Assembly: GCF_018333235.1 (NCBI RefSeq)
Contig: NZ_BORP01000002.1
Location: 124,001-188,000, forward strand
Reading direction: 5' to 3'
Length of the DNA: 64,000 nt
DNA from: Ornithinibacillus bavariensis
Lineage (GTDB): Bacteria; Bacillota; Bacilli; Bacillales; Amphibacillaceae
The translations under genes were made by a program, and so were the position numbers. Under the pieces are notes generated by a model. That model was not told the DNA's origin. It did no database searches and worked only from the letters and a program-made list of their open reading frames with translations. Position 1 is the stretch's first letter, and each line of letters opens with the position of its first letter. Positions 52,987 to 61,138 of the stretch are shown one piece after another.

Positions 52987-54387
52987 ATGGAAGTTTCAGG
53001 AACACAAATGATAATAGGGCTAGTTTTAGGAATTGCATTATTAATTTTCTTTGTCTTAAAAACTAAGATTCATGCTTTTCTAGCCTTATTAATTGCAGCT
53101 TCAGTAACAGGTATTGTCGGCGGAATGAAGCCGACTGATGTTGTCACGTCCATTACAGGTGGATTTGGAAGTACGCTAGCATCTATCGGTATTATCATAG
53201 GTCTAGGGGTAATGATGGGTAGAATACTTGAGGTGTCTGGTGCCGCCGAAAAACTAGCATACACCTTGGTTAAAAAGCTTGGTAAGAAAAAAGAAGAATG
53301 GGCTCTAGCGGTAGCGGGTTATATTGTTGCGATTCCAATTTTCGTTGATTCTGCATTCGTAATTTTACAGCCGCTCGTGAAAGCGTTGTCTCGAAAAACT
53401 GGTAAATCTGTAGTTGGCTTGGGTGTTGCATTAGCCATAGGTCTTGCTGCCACTCACCATGCCGTACCTCCAACTCCAGGTCCGTTAGGTGTTGCAGGAA
53501 TCTTTGGTGCTGATATTGGTTTAATGATTATTGCAGGGCTATTATTTTCAATCCCAATTGTAATTGTAGGTATCCTCTATGCGAAATGGATTGGAAAACG
53601 AATAAATCAAGTACCAGAAGAAAATGGAGATGGATTTGTCAGACTAGAAGAGGGGCAAGTTTATCAAGAATTTTTGGATGCTGTTGACGAAAGAGAAAAA
53701 GCTTTACCATCGTTTATGAGGGCAATAATGCCAATTTTATTTCCGATCATCTTAATTTTCTTAAATACCACATTAGGTGCTCTAAATAGTTCAGGCATAT
53801 TATCGATAAATGATACAACGCTTTCTTATGTTCAGTTCTTTGGTAACCCTGTAATCGCTGTTGCAATTGGTTTGATCGTTGCAATTTACACACTTGCAAA
53901 CCATTTACGTCAATCCGAAGCATTGGAGCGTATGGAAGAAGGAATTACCTCTGCAGGAATTATACTACTAGTCACAGGTGCAGGTGGCGCATTAGGTAAT
54001 GTGCTTCGTGAGAGTGGAACAGGTGACTTCATTGCCGAACAAATTGCATCCTGGTCTATTCCAGCGATATTAATCCCATTCTTTATAGCGACTTTTGTAC
54101 GCTTAGTACAAGGAAGTGGAACTGTTGCAATGATAACGGCAGCATCAATTTCTGCTCCTATTATTGCAACACTAGATGTTAACCTTGTGCTAGCTTCTCA
54201 GGCAGCTGCTTTAGGTGCGATGATATTCTCTTACTTTAATGATAGCTTATTCTGGGTAGTTAATAGGATGTTAGGTATTAAAAATGTAAAAGAACAAATT
54301 ATGGTGTGGTCTGTTCCGACAACAATCGCATGGGGTGTATCCCTCGTATCCTTAGTTATCGCTGACTTTGTTGTTCGTATGTTTTAA
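52987..54387 (+). CDS. GntP family sugar-acid permease
   Basis: 466 residues, about 12 helices. GntP landmarks are GGFGSTLASIGIIIGLGVMMGRILEVSGAAE near residue 55, PIFVDSAFVILQPLVKALS, LAATHHAVPPTPGPLGVAGIFGADIG and RLVQGSGTVAMITAAS. It imports a sugar acid by proton symport; operon context indicates D-threonate, D-erythronate or a close relative. ATG 52987 follows GGGGGGA; the in-frame TTG at 52972 overlaps that site. Terminator follows. Confidence 0.92.
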   Translation: MEVSGTQMIIGLVLGIALLIFFVLKTKIHAFLALLIAASVTGIVGGMKPTDVVTSITGGFGSTLASIGIIIGLGVMMGRILEVSGAAEKLAYTLVKKLGKKKEEWALAVAGYIVAIPIFVDSAFVILQPLVKALSRKTGKSVVGLGVALAIGLAATHHAVPPTPGPLGVAGIFGADIGLMIIAGLLFSIPIVIVGILYAKWIGKRINQVPEENGDGFVRLEEGQVYQEFLDAVDEREKALPSFMRAIMPILFPIILIFLNTTLGALNSSGILSINDTTLSYVQFFGNPVIAVAIGLIVAIYTLANHLRQSEALERMEEGITSAGIILLVTGAGGALGNVLRESGTGDFIAEQIASWSIPAILIPFFIATFVRLVQGSGTVAMITAASISAPIIATLDVNLVLASQAAALGAMIFSYFNDSLFWVVNRMLGIKNVKEQIMVWSVPTTIAWGVSLVSLVIADFVVRMF

Positions 54388-54394
54388 TCTAAGC

Positions 54395-54422
54395 TCCCGA
54401 GCGTATGCTCGGGATTTTTTTT
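54395..54422 (+). terminator. Terminator of the sugar-acid operon
   Basis: Perfect 8-bp stem TCCCGAGC / GCTCGGGA with a four-base loop and eight T residues. Confidence 0.93.
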
Positions 54423-54634
54423 CTTTTGTTTAAAAATTATTGAATACCAAATAGGATGTTAATTATCACAAAGCGTTACTGAAAAGCTGTAATTACACTA
54501 AAGCTTTTGTTAATATGTTTAAAAATAGGAATATGTGTTCGTATAATTGGGAAGGATAAGTTATATCAACAACTAAATAATGTTCTCTTTAGGGTATTGG
54601 TTAAGCTTTGGATAGGAGGTGATGCTTCCTGAGA

Positions 54635-54724
54635 ATGTATGAGGTTATGATGGTACTCGGAAACTTTGGTACACTACTTCTCTCACTTCTCGCTTTGGTG
54701 ATTTCGATGATGAATAAAAATTAG
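54635..54724 (+). CDS. Putative holin-like type I toxin peptide
   Basis: 29 residues, too short for a normal gene search. Sequence runs MYEVMMVLGNFGTLLLSLLA then LVISMMNKN: one membrane helix and a short charged end, the look of holin-like toxin peptides (PF16935/TxpA-BsrG type). A very strong AGGAGGTGA lies about 12 bases before ATG 54635; a CTG six bases earlier (CTG AGA ATG) may be the real start. A stable terminator (54809-54845) 85 bases after the stop leaves a long 3' UTR, as in txpA/bsrG mRNAs. Type I toxins are controlled by a cis antisense RNA; I cannot see its promoter clearly. A candidate TATAAT lies at 54542-54547. Confidence 0.6.
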   Translation: MYEVMMVLGNFGTLLLSLLALVISMMNKN

Positions 54725-54808
54725 ATCCTTTCCAACTTGAACTGGCAAATAGGAAGTGACTAAACTGATAAAGCTGATATCCTTAGAGAACCGCTTATTC
54801 CTTTCCTA

Positions 54809-54845
54809 ATGAGTTCAGTCTACAGCTGGACTCATCTCTTTTTTA
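54809..54845 (+). terminator. Terminator downstream of toxin-like peptide
   Basis: GAGTTCAG / CTGGACTC stem (54811-54818, 54826-54833, one G-U pair) followed by ATCTCTTTTTT. Confidence 0.75.
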
Positions 54846-54973
54846 CGTTGCCATTAGTTTTGTTTCTAATAGTCGATAGGACTGAAGTCTATAAATATTT
54901 CCTATTATCCCATTCCCTTTCGTTATAGACTCATGTATAATGTATTTCGAGAATCGAAAGAAAGGGGAAAACA

Positions 54974-56179
54974 ATGAGCGCACAACTCGAGGAAGAACAA
55001 CAAGTTCAAATGAAGCAAGAGAAGATTTGGACACGGGACTTTATATTAATCTGTCTTGCTAATTTCTTTATCTTTTTTGGATTCCAGATGACATTGCCAA
55101 CCCTTCCATTATTTGTAAAGGAATTAGGCGGTAGCGACCAAATGGTTGGTGTAATTGTAGGGATATTTACGTTTTCTGCATTGCTGCTAAGGCCATATGC
55201 TGGTCATGCCCTGGAAAATAAGGGACGACAATTCGTTTATATGCTAGGGTTAGCGATATTCGTTGTTTCTGTTGGGTCGTTTGCGTTTATAGGAAGTATC
55301 GCCTTTCTACTAATTATCCGCGTTGTTCAAGGAGTAGGCTGGGGCCTTTCTACTACAGCAACGGGAACGATTGCAACAGATATAGTACCGGCAAGTCGCC
55401 GGGGAGAAGGATTAGGTTATTTTGGGTTATCCGGTAATATAGCGTTGGCCTTTGGACCCGGTTTAGGGCTAGCTTTAGTTGGTAAAATTTCATTCCCTTC
55501 ATTATTTCTTATATGCGCTGCTTTTGGACTCGTAGCTCTTCTGTTATCTACAAGAGTACATTATAAAAAAGCGGAGCAATCGCCTGATAAATCGGTAACA
55601 CCACGTTTTGATATCTTTGAAAAAACGGCAATTCAACCGTCTATACTAGTCCTGTTTATAACTTTTACATTCGGTGGTATAGCGACCTTCCTGCCATTAC
55701 ATGCGATAGAAAGAAATGTTTCCGGTATTGAAATTTACTTTATTGTATATGCAGTCTTTCTATTAATCTCGCGAACATTTGCTGGAAGAATATATGATAA
55801 AAAAGGGCATTTATATGTATTTTTACCTGGTACTGTCATGATTTTTGTTGCCATGATGCTATTGGCTTGGCTTCCAAATACTTCTGTACTGTTAGTTGCT
55901 GCTGGTCTTTATGGTTTAGGGTTTGGTTCCGTACAGCCTGCACTCCAAGCCTGGGCAGTAGAAAAAGCTGCAGGAAATCGCAAAGGAATGGCAAATGCCA
56001 CCTTCTATTCCTTTTTCGATTTAGGAATTGGATTAGGAGCATTAATTTTTGGCCAAATTGCATTTTTATTTAACTACAGTACGATTTATGCTACAGGAGC
56101 AGGGTCAATTTTGGTCTCCATGATCATTTATGTTGCATTAGTCTTACGAGCTAAGAAACTTCAAGAAGTGAACGAATAA
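54974..56179 (+). CDS. MFS transporter
   Basis: 401 residues with 12 predicted helices. The N-terminal half has FFGFQMTLPTLPLFVKELGGSDQMVGVIVG, RPYAGHALENKGRQ (the loop 2-3 MFS motif) and RVVQGVGWGLSTTATGTIATDIVPASRRGEGLGYFG, typical of drug-efflux/YfcJ-like groups. The C-terminal half repeats with GRIYDKKGH. Substrate unknown. AAAGGGG precedes ATG 54974; a charged 18-residue cytoplasmic start precedes the first helix. Single gene. Confidence 0.9.
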   Translation: MSAQLEEEQQVQMKQEKIWTRDFILICLANFFIFFGFQMTLPTLPLFVKELGGSDQMVGVIVGIFTFSALLLRPYAGHALENKGRQFVYMLGLAIFVVSVGSFAFIGSIAFLLIIRVVQGVGWGLSTTATGTIATDIVPASRRGEGLGYFGLSGNIALAFGPGLGLALVGKISFPSLFLICAAFGLVALLLSTRVHYKKAEQSPDKSVTPRFDIFEKTAIQPSILVLFITFTFGGIATFLPLHAIERNVSGIEIYFIVYAVFLLISRTFAGRIYDKKGHLYVFLPGTVMIFVAMMLLAWLPNTSVLLVAAGLYGLGFGSVQPALQAWAVEKAAGNRKGMANATFYSFFDLGIGLGALIFGQIAFLFNYSTIYATGAGSILVSMIIYVALVLRAKKLQEVNE

Positions 56180-56390
56180 CAAATGAAGCAATATTTTGTG
56201 CTATGCTTCCCTTATGGTATACAGATTAAAAATCAGAAATCTGTTTTATCCTAGGGGATTTTTTTATGCTTTACTACGTATAATCTAAAGGAGTATAAGC
56301 CATCCTAATGATAGATTAGAAGTTTTGAAATTTGACTCAACTCATATACAATAAAAGTAAAGTCTTGTATAGAAGGCAGGTTAATAGAAT

Positions 56391-59300
56391 TTGAGAAGAC
56401 TCAGTGATATTAATATCCAAAGGCTTTTCCCTTCTTTAATCTATAAGCGGGGATTAGAATATTATAAACGTGGTCAAGTATCTGATCTTACATACGATAA
56501 AAATTACAATGTGTGGACAGCAACGGTTCATGGTACGGAGGATTATTTTGTAGAAATTAATATGAAAAACTTGGATTCGGGTTCTGTCGATACGTATTGT
56601 GATTGTCCGGCATTTGAAACATTTGGCTCTTGTAAGCATATTGTGGCTACATTAATAGGCATTATGGATCAAGAGTCACCTTCAAAGACGCAAGCCTTCT
56701 CTTCCTATGATTATGAAATGACGAATCGGTTTATCAGAGCACTTAGCAATATAAGTGGATCAGCAACAGTTACAGATATTGTTCCAGAAAAGACACCACT
56801 CCATGTAGAGTACATCTTGAAGTGGTCGTATGATAAAAATATTTTAATTGAATTAAAAGCCGGTGAAAGTAGAAGCTATGTTGTTAAGGATGCTCATCAA
56901 TTTATTCAAGATGTATTGGCAGGTAATGAGCACTTTTTTACAAAGATGTTTACGTACTCACCAACTCAACATTATCTATTACCAGAAGATAGGGAAGTAT
57001 TAGAAATCCTTGGATCGATACAGAAAAACGAAAAAATATATGACGGTTACCATGTTTATCATTATCGGGGGAATGTGAGTGATAAGCGTGCAATTATCAT
57101 TCCACCCCTAGTTTTTGAATCCCTGTTAGAAAAGTTAATGGAGCGAAACTTTATAGTCGAAGCAAATTCAAAGACCTATTCAGAGGTAAAAATGGAAAAA
57201 GGGAATCTGCCATTTCATTTTGCATTAAATAAAAACGAGCAGAACGATTTATTATTAACGATGCATGATGTGGAGGATAGTATTTATTTTAAAAACTATG
57301 AAATTCTCTTTTACAACGGAATATTCTATTTTCCGCTAAAAGAACAAATTCCGATATTAGAGCTAATTAGTCAATTTGGGAGAGTCGATCAGCAGCTGCC
57401 TATTTCCAAAAAGCAGGCAGATGCATTTCTTTCCGAAGTACTACCATCTTTAAAGAAGGTCGGAGAAGTTACCATTGCGGATGATGTCTCCTCCGGTATA
57501 AGCCAGTTTCCTCTTCGCGCTAAAATGTATTTAGAAGCAAAGGGAGATTGGATTATTGGAAAGCTAGAATATCATTATGGTGAATATGTAGTAGATCCAT
57601 TTAGCGGTCGTGAGCAGTATGAGGTAATTATTATACGTGATGTTGAAAAAGAAAAGCAGATTATGCAGCTCATTGAGCATGCTAATTTTCATTATAATGG
57701 TAGGGAATTATTTATCGATGCAGATGAAGAGGAGCTATATGAATTCCTATATAAGGTGTTACCTGTTTTAGATGAATATGTAGAGCTTTTTCTAACGCAA
57801 GAGGTCCGTAGCTTTATCATAGAAAATGAGCCAACACCTAGGACCAATGTTACCATGGAGTCCTCAACGGATTTACTGGAAATTGGCTTTGATATGGAAG
57901 GGCTAAATGATGAGGAAATCAATAGGATATTAGACGCTGTCATTGAGAGAAAACGATATTACCGACTGCAAAGTGGGGAGATTCTCTCCCTTGAGGGGGA
58001 AGCATTTACTTCCATTCAACACTTCTTTGCAGACTTAGATATTCAAAAAGATGATGTACACAACGGAAAAATTCAAATGCCAGTTTATCGAGGAACACAA
58101 ATAGATGAACTGATTGAAACAAAAAAGAATTATAGTCCAGCTTTTCGTCAATTATTACACCAGCTTACAGAACCAGAGGAACAGAATTATGAGCTTCCGA
58201 GCACACTGGAGGCTTCCCTTAGAACCTATCAGCTGACAGGATACAGATGGTTTAAGTCACTTAGTCATTATCATTTGGGTGGAATATTAGCAGATGATAT
58301 GGGATTAGGAAAAACCTTGCAAAGTATAGCTTATTTGGCCTCCGAGCTAGGTGAACACCCGCATCTTATTGTCGCGCCGTCATCTGTTGTATACAATTGG
58401 AAGAATGAATTTGAAAAGTTTACGCCAAGCCTTACTGTGGCAGTGATGACTGGTACACCTCAGGAACGTCATGAAAAAATTAATACATTGAAAGATGTGA
58501 ATGTGTGGATCACATCGTATGCAACACTAAGACAGGATATCGAGCTTTATCGCGAATGTATCTTTAAAGTACTAATATTAGATGAAGCACAGTATATTAA
58601 AAATTATGCAACAAAAACATCCAAAGCGATTCGCCAAATTAAATCAAGCAGACGTTTTGCTTTAAGTGGTACGCCAATTGAGAATTCCATCGAGGAGCTA
58701 TGGGCAATTTTTCAGGTGGTCTTACCAGGTCTAATGCCAAATCAAAAGACCTTTAAGCAGCTTTCTCATGAAAAAATTGCATCAATTACAAAGCCATTTA
58801 TTCTCCGCCGTTTAAAAAAGGACGTTTTAAAAGAACTTCCTGAAAAAATTGAGACGGTAAGTGTTTCAGAGCTTACAAACCAACAGAAGGAACTATATGT
58901 CGGTTATTTAAGGCAGTTGCAGCAAGAAGCGGCTCAGTCCATCAAAGAATCTGGTTTTCAACAAAATCGAATGAAAATATTAGCAGGCTTAACACGTCTC
59001 CGCCAAATATGCTGCCACCCTTCCTTATTTATTGAGAACTATGAAGGGGAATCAGGTAAGCTAGAACTATTGATGGAGACTATCATGACAGCTTTAGCCA
59101 ATGGTAAACGGATGCTAATTTTTTCCCAGTTCACAACGATGCATGAGATTATTATGCAAAAGCTTCAGGATGAGGGTATCGATTATTTTTATTTAAGTGG
59201 TAATACTCCATCTAAAGAACGAGTAGAAATGAGTGAACAATTTAATCAAGGGGAAAAAAGTATATTTTTAATTTCTTTAAAAGCAGGTGGAACGGGTCTC

Positions 59301-59564
59301 AATTTAACTGGTGCAGATACGGTAATCTTATATGATCTATGGTGGAATCCTGCTGTAGAGGATCAGGCTACTGGAAGGGCTCACCGTTTTGGACAAAAAA
59401 ATGTTGTTCAAGTCATTCGTTTAATTACAGAAGGAACTATTGAAGAAAAAATATATGAGCTACAGCAAAAGAAACGGGAATTAATTGATAAAGTGATTCA
59501 ACCAGGAGAGACAATGCTCTCAAGCCTAAGTGAAGAGGACGTTAGAGAATTACTGAATATTTAA
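56391..59564 (+). CDS. SWIM zinc-finger plus SNF2-family DEAD/DEAH helicase
   Basis: 1057 residues. N-terminal SWIM domain with CDCPAFETFGSCKHIVATLIG near residue 75, a long middle region, and a Swi2/Snf2 ATPase from about residue 600: motif I ILADDMGLGKTLQS, II ILDEAQYIKN, III ALSGTPIENS, V LISLKAGGTGLNLTGAD and VI DQATGRAHRFGQKN. Such bacterial proteins (YwqA/HepA-like) are thought to move along dsDNA and help RNA polymerase or repair. Start is TTG 56391, preceded by AGGCAGG at eight or more bases; no better start is visible. Single gene. Confidence 0.92.
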   Translation: MRRLSDINIQRLFPSLIYKRGLEYYKRGQVSDLTYDKNYNVWTATVHGTEDYFVEINMKNLDSGSVDTYCDCPAFETFGSCKHIVATLIGIMDQESPSKTQAFSSYDYEMTNRFIRALSNISGSATVTDIVPEKTPLHVEYILKWSYDKNILIELKAGESRSYVVKDAHQFIQDVLAGNEHFFTKMFTYSPTQHYLLPEDREVLEILGSIQKNEKIYDGYHVYHYRGNVSDKRAIIIPPLVFESLLEKLMERNFIVEANSKTYSEVKMEKGNLPFHFALNKNEQNDLLLTMHDVEDSIYFKNYEILFYNGIFYFPLKEQIPILELISQFGRVDQQLPISKKQADAFLSEVLPSLKKVGEVTIADDVSSGISQFPLRAKMYLEAKGDWIIGKLEYHYGEYVVDPFSGREQYEVIIIRDVEKEKQIMQLIEHANFHYNGRELFIDADEEELYEFLYKVLPVLDEYVELFLTQEVRSFIIENEPTPRTNVTMESSTDLLEIGFDMEGLNDEEINRILDAVIERKRYYRLQSGEILSLEGEAFTSIQHFFADLDIQKDDVHNGKIQMPVYRGTQIDELIETKKNYSPAFRQLLHQLTEPEEQNYELPSTLEASLRTYQLTGYRWFKSLSHYHLGGILADDMGLGKTLQSIAYLASELGEHPHLIVAPSSVVYNWKNEFEKFTPSLTVAVMTGTPQERHEKINTLKDVNVWITSYATLRQDIELYRECIFKVLILDEAQYIKNYATKTSKAIRQIKSSRRFALSGTPIENSIEELWAIFQVVLPGLMPNQKTFKQLSHEKIASITKPFILRRLKKDVLKELPEKIETVSVSELTNQQKELYVGYLRQLQQEAAQSIKESGFQQNRMKILAGLTRLRQICCHPSLFIENYEGESGKLELLMETIMTALANGKRMLIFSQFTTMHEIIMQKLQDEGIDYFYLSGNTPSKERVEMSEQFNQGEKSIFLISLKAGGTGLNLTGADTVILYDLWWNPAVEDQATGRAHRFGQKNVVQVIRLITEGTIEEKIYELQQKKRELIDKVIQPGETMLSSLSEEDVRELLNI

Positions 59565-59587
59565 TGCTTCTTATTATTGTAAAGAAT

Positions 59588-59619
59588 TTGAGGGGCCGCC
59601 TAAATAGCGTGCCCCTCAA
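59588..59619. terminator. Weak hairpin between helicase and regulator genes
   Basis: Perfect 9-bp stem TTGAGGGGC / GCCCCTCAA, lacking a good T-tract on either side; convergent genes flank it. Confidence 0.5.
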
Positions 59620-59623
59620 AGCT

Positions 59624-60916
59624 CTACATATTAATTTGAAATAACTTCCTTGGCCTTCCTTTTTGGTAAGGTTTTTCCTCCCCAACTACTTTAATGACTT
59701 CCCCAACTAAGAGTTTATTTACTGTACGTTCGGCGCTTCTTTTGGTGACACGATAGTAGTTAGCAATATCATTGGAAGAAAATGGCTCATTATTACGTAG
59801 TTGAACAAAATCAATAAAATTATAGGACAGCTCATTATTAAGTTTTGCCTTATGAATAAGCGCTTGATAAAGTCTTGAAGTGTCAAAATGTTTTTTAACG
59901 CCTAACGGTCCAATGGTTTCCTGGCGATCATTCACAATATAACAGCTGCTATTTTGATTATGTAAACATGCATCCATTGCAAGCCGTGCATGATCTTCTG
60001 CCTGCTTGGCTGTTAAGCCTAAACCAAACCCGATTTCGATAGGAGTGGCTAATGCCTTCTCTATTTCCTTAATAAGTGGGAAATCGCGATAATGGTTGGT
60101 AATATGATCTAAAACTCCCCTAGTACCAAAAATGACGTATTGGTTTTCACTATTCGTCAGTACAGAAGCATATGTTTTATGGCCAAACTTTAGTAATATT
60201 TCATAAAGCTTTTGCTGTAATTCCTGTAGAAATTCTACTCCCTTTTCTTCCCTTACTTTATCTATATCCTTGATTCTAACGTAGCCAGCTACAATCTGGG
60301 CGCTTTGACTTGTGTTTAAGCGTGCAATGGACTTGCACTGGGCAATAGCGTGATCAATATTAATCTTCGGTATTACCATTAAGTAAGAGGGGATGTCTGC
60401 ATCTTGAAGCCTACTTTCTACTTCCTTCAAGGAGGTTAATACATAATCAATCTTTCCTTCTGCAAATAGCTGCTTATGAAAATCTACAACGTTACTAATA
60501 TTTACTTCTTTATCATTACCATAGCTTAATGTGTAAATATCATCATGATTAATTGCTAGCTCAGAAAGTACTTCGCAAACATGCTCTTCCTTTGGTACAT
60601 CAATGGCTAAACGTCGAAGCTTTACTTGATGTTTGTTTTTTAAATGGTAGAAGGAAGTTAATATCATATATTCGTCAAAAGCAACTTGAACAGCTGGCAA
60701 TCGCTTCTTTTTTATTTTTTGTTGAACATAAAGATACGGAAGCTCCTCTAGGAATAAATACACATCACACATAAAGGCTTTGTCAATTAGTTCAACCGTA
60801 TCACTTGCTTTTGTATAAATAAATGGGACAACTTCAACATCATCATGACTTTTTAAAAATTCATCAAAGTAATCAATTAGCTCACTCCGCCCGAATATCG
60901 CAACTTTTATTTTCAC
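59624..60916 (-). CDS. Unusual regulator: PrpR/GGDEF-like middle with C-terminal winged HTH
   Basis: 430 residues. The N-terminus (KVAIFGRSELIDYFDEFL, then VVPFIYTKASDTVELIDKAF) looks like a small-molecule-sensing fold akin to PrpR_N. The middle from about residue 215 (AGYVRIKDIDKVREEKGVEFLQELQQKL ... GFGLGLTAKQAEDHARLAMDAC) resembles a GGDEF-type or GTP-cyclohydrolase III-like fold without a GGDEF motif. The C-terminus (FSSNDIANYYRVTKRSAERTVNKLL ... YQKGRPRKLFQINM) is a winged HTH with a basic GRPRK patch. The perfect palindrome at 61009-61032 lies 93 bases upstream. It probably controls itself and perhaps nearby acyl-CoA or TRAP genes. Family name not recognised. Confidence 0.78.
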   Translation of the reverse strand: MKIKVAIFGRSELIDYFDEFLKSHDDVEVVPFIYTKASDTVELIDKAFMCDVYLFLEELPYLYVQQKIKKKRLPAVQVAFDEYMILTSFYHLKNKHQVKLRRLAIDVPKEEHVCEVLSELAINHDDIYTLSYGNDKEVNISNVVDFHKQLFAEGKIDYVLTSLKEVESRLQDADIPSYLMVIPKINIDHAIAQCKSIARLNTSQSAQIVAGYVRIKDIDKVREEKGVEFLQELQQKLYEILLKFGHKTYASVLTNSENQYVIFGTRGVLDHITNHYRDFPLIKEIEKALATPIEIGFGLGLTAKQAEDHARLAMDACLHNQNSSCYIVNDRQETIGPLGVKKHFDTSRLYQALIHKAKLNNELSYNFIDFVQLRNNEPFSSNDIANYYRVTKRSAERTVNKLLVGEVIKVVGEEKPYQKGRPRKLFQINM

Positions 60917-61008
60917 TGTCTTCCCCCCTAAATGAAGTAAGTAAATTTAACTCCATGTAACTACAGATAACTGTAAAGAAAATTCTGTCTATTATATGTA
61001 AAAAATAA

Positions 61009-61032
61009 CGTTAATTAGCGAACTAATTAACG
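61009..61032. promoter_or_regulatory. Perfect 10-4-10 palindrome upstream of the unusual regulator
   Basis: CGTTAATTAG (61009-61018), CGAA, CTAATTAACG (61023-61032). A perfect 10-bp dyad upstream of a DNA-binding protein gene suggests an operator. One half (CTAATTAACG) also occurs at 10832-10841. It has no T-tract, so it is not a terminator. Confidence 0.55.
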
Positions 61033-61106
61033 ACATGTTCGGTAATTTCTCTTAGTGTAGGTAATTTTCATAATATTGTCAAGTGGGTAAAGATTTAATA
61101 TATGTT

Positions 61107-61138
61107 GAAGAATAACCAGTGGAAACTGGCTATTCTTC
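61107..61138. terminator. Hairpin at the 3' end of the acyl-CoA synthetase gene
   Basis: GAAGAATAACCAGT / ACTGGCTATTCTTC (61107-61120, 61125-61138), one mismatch (G-U on one strand), four-base loop. T-tract is weak. Confidence 0.5.
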
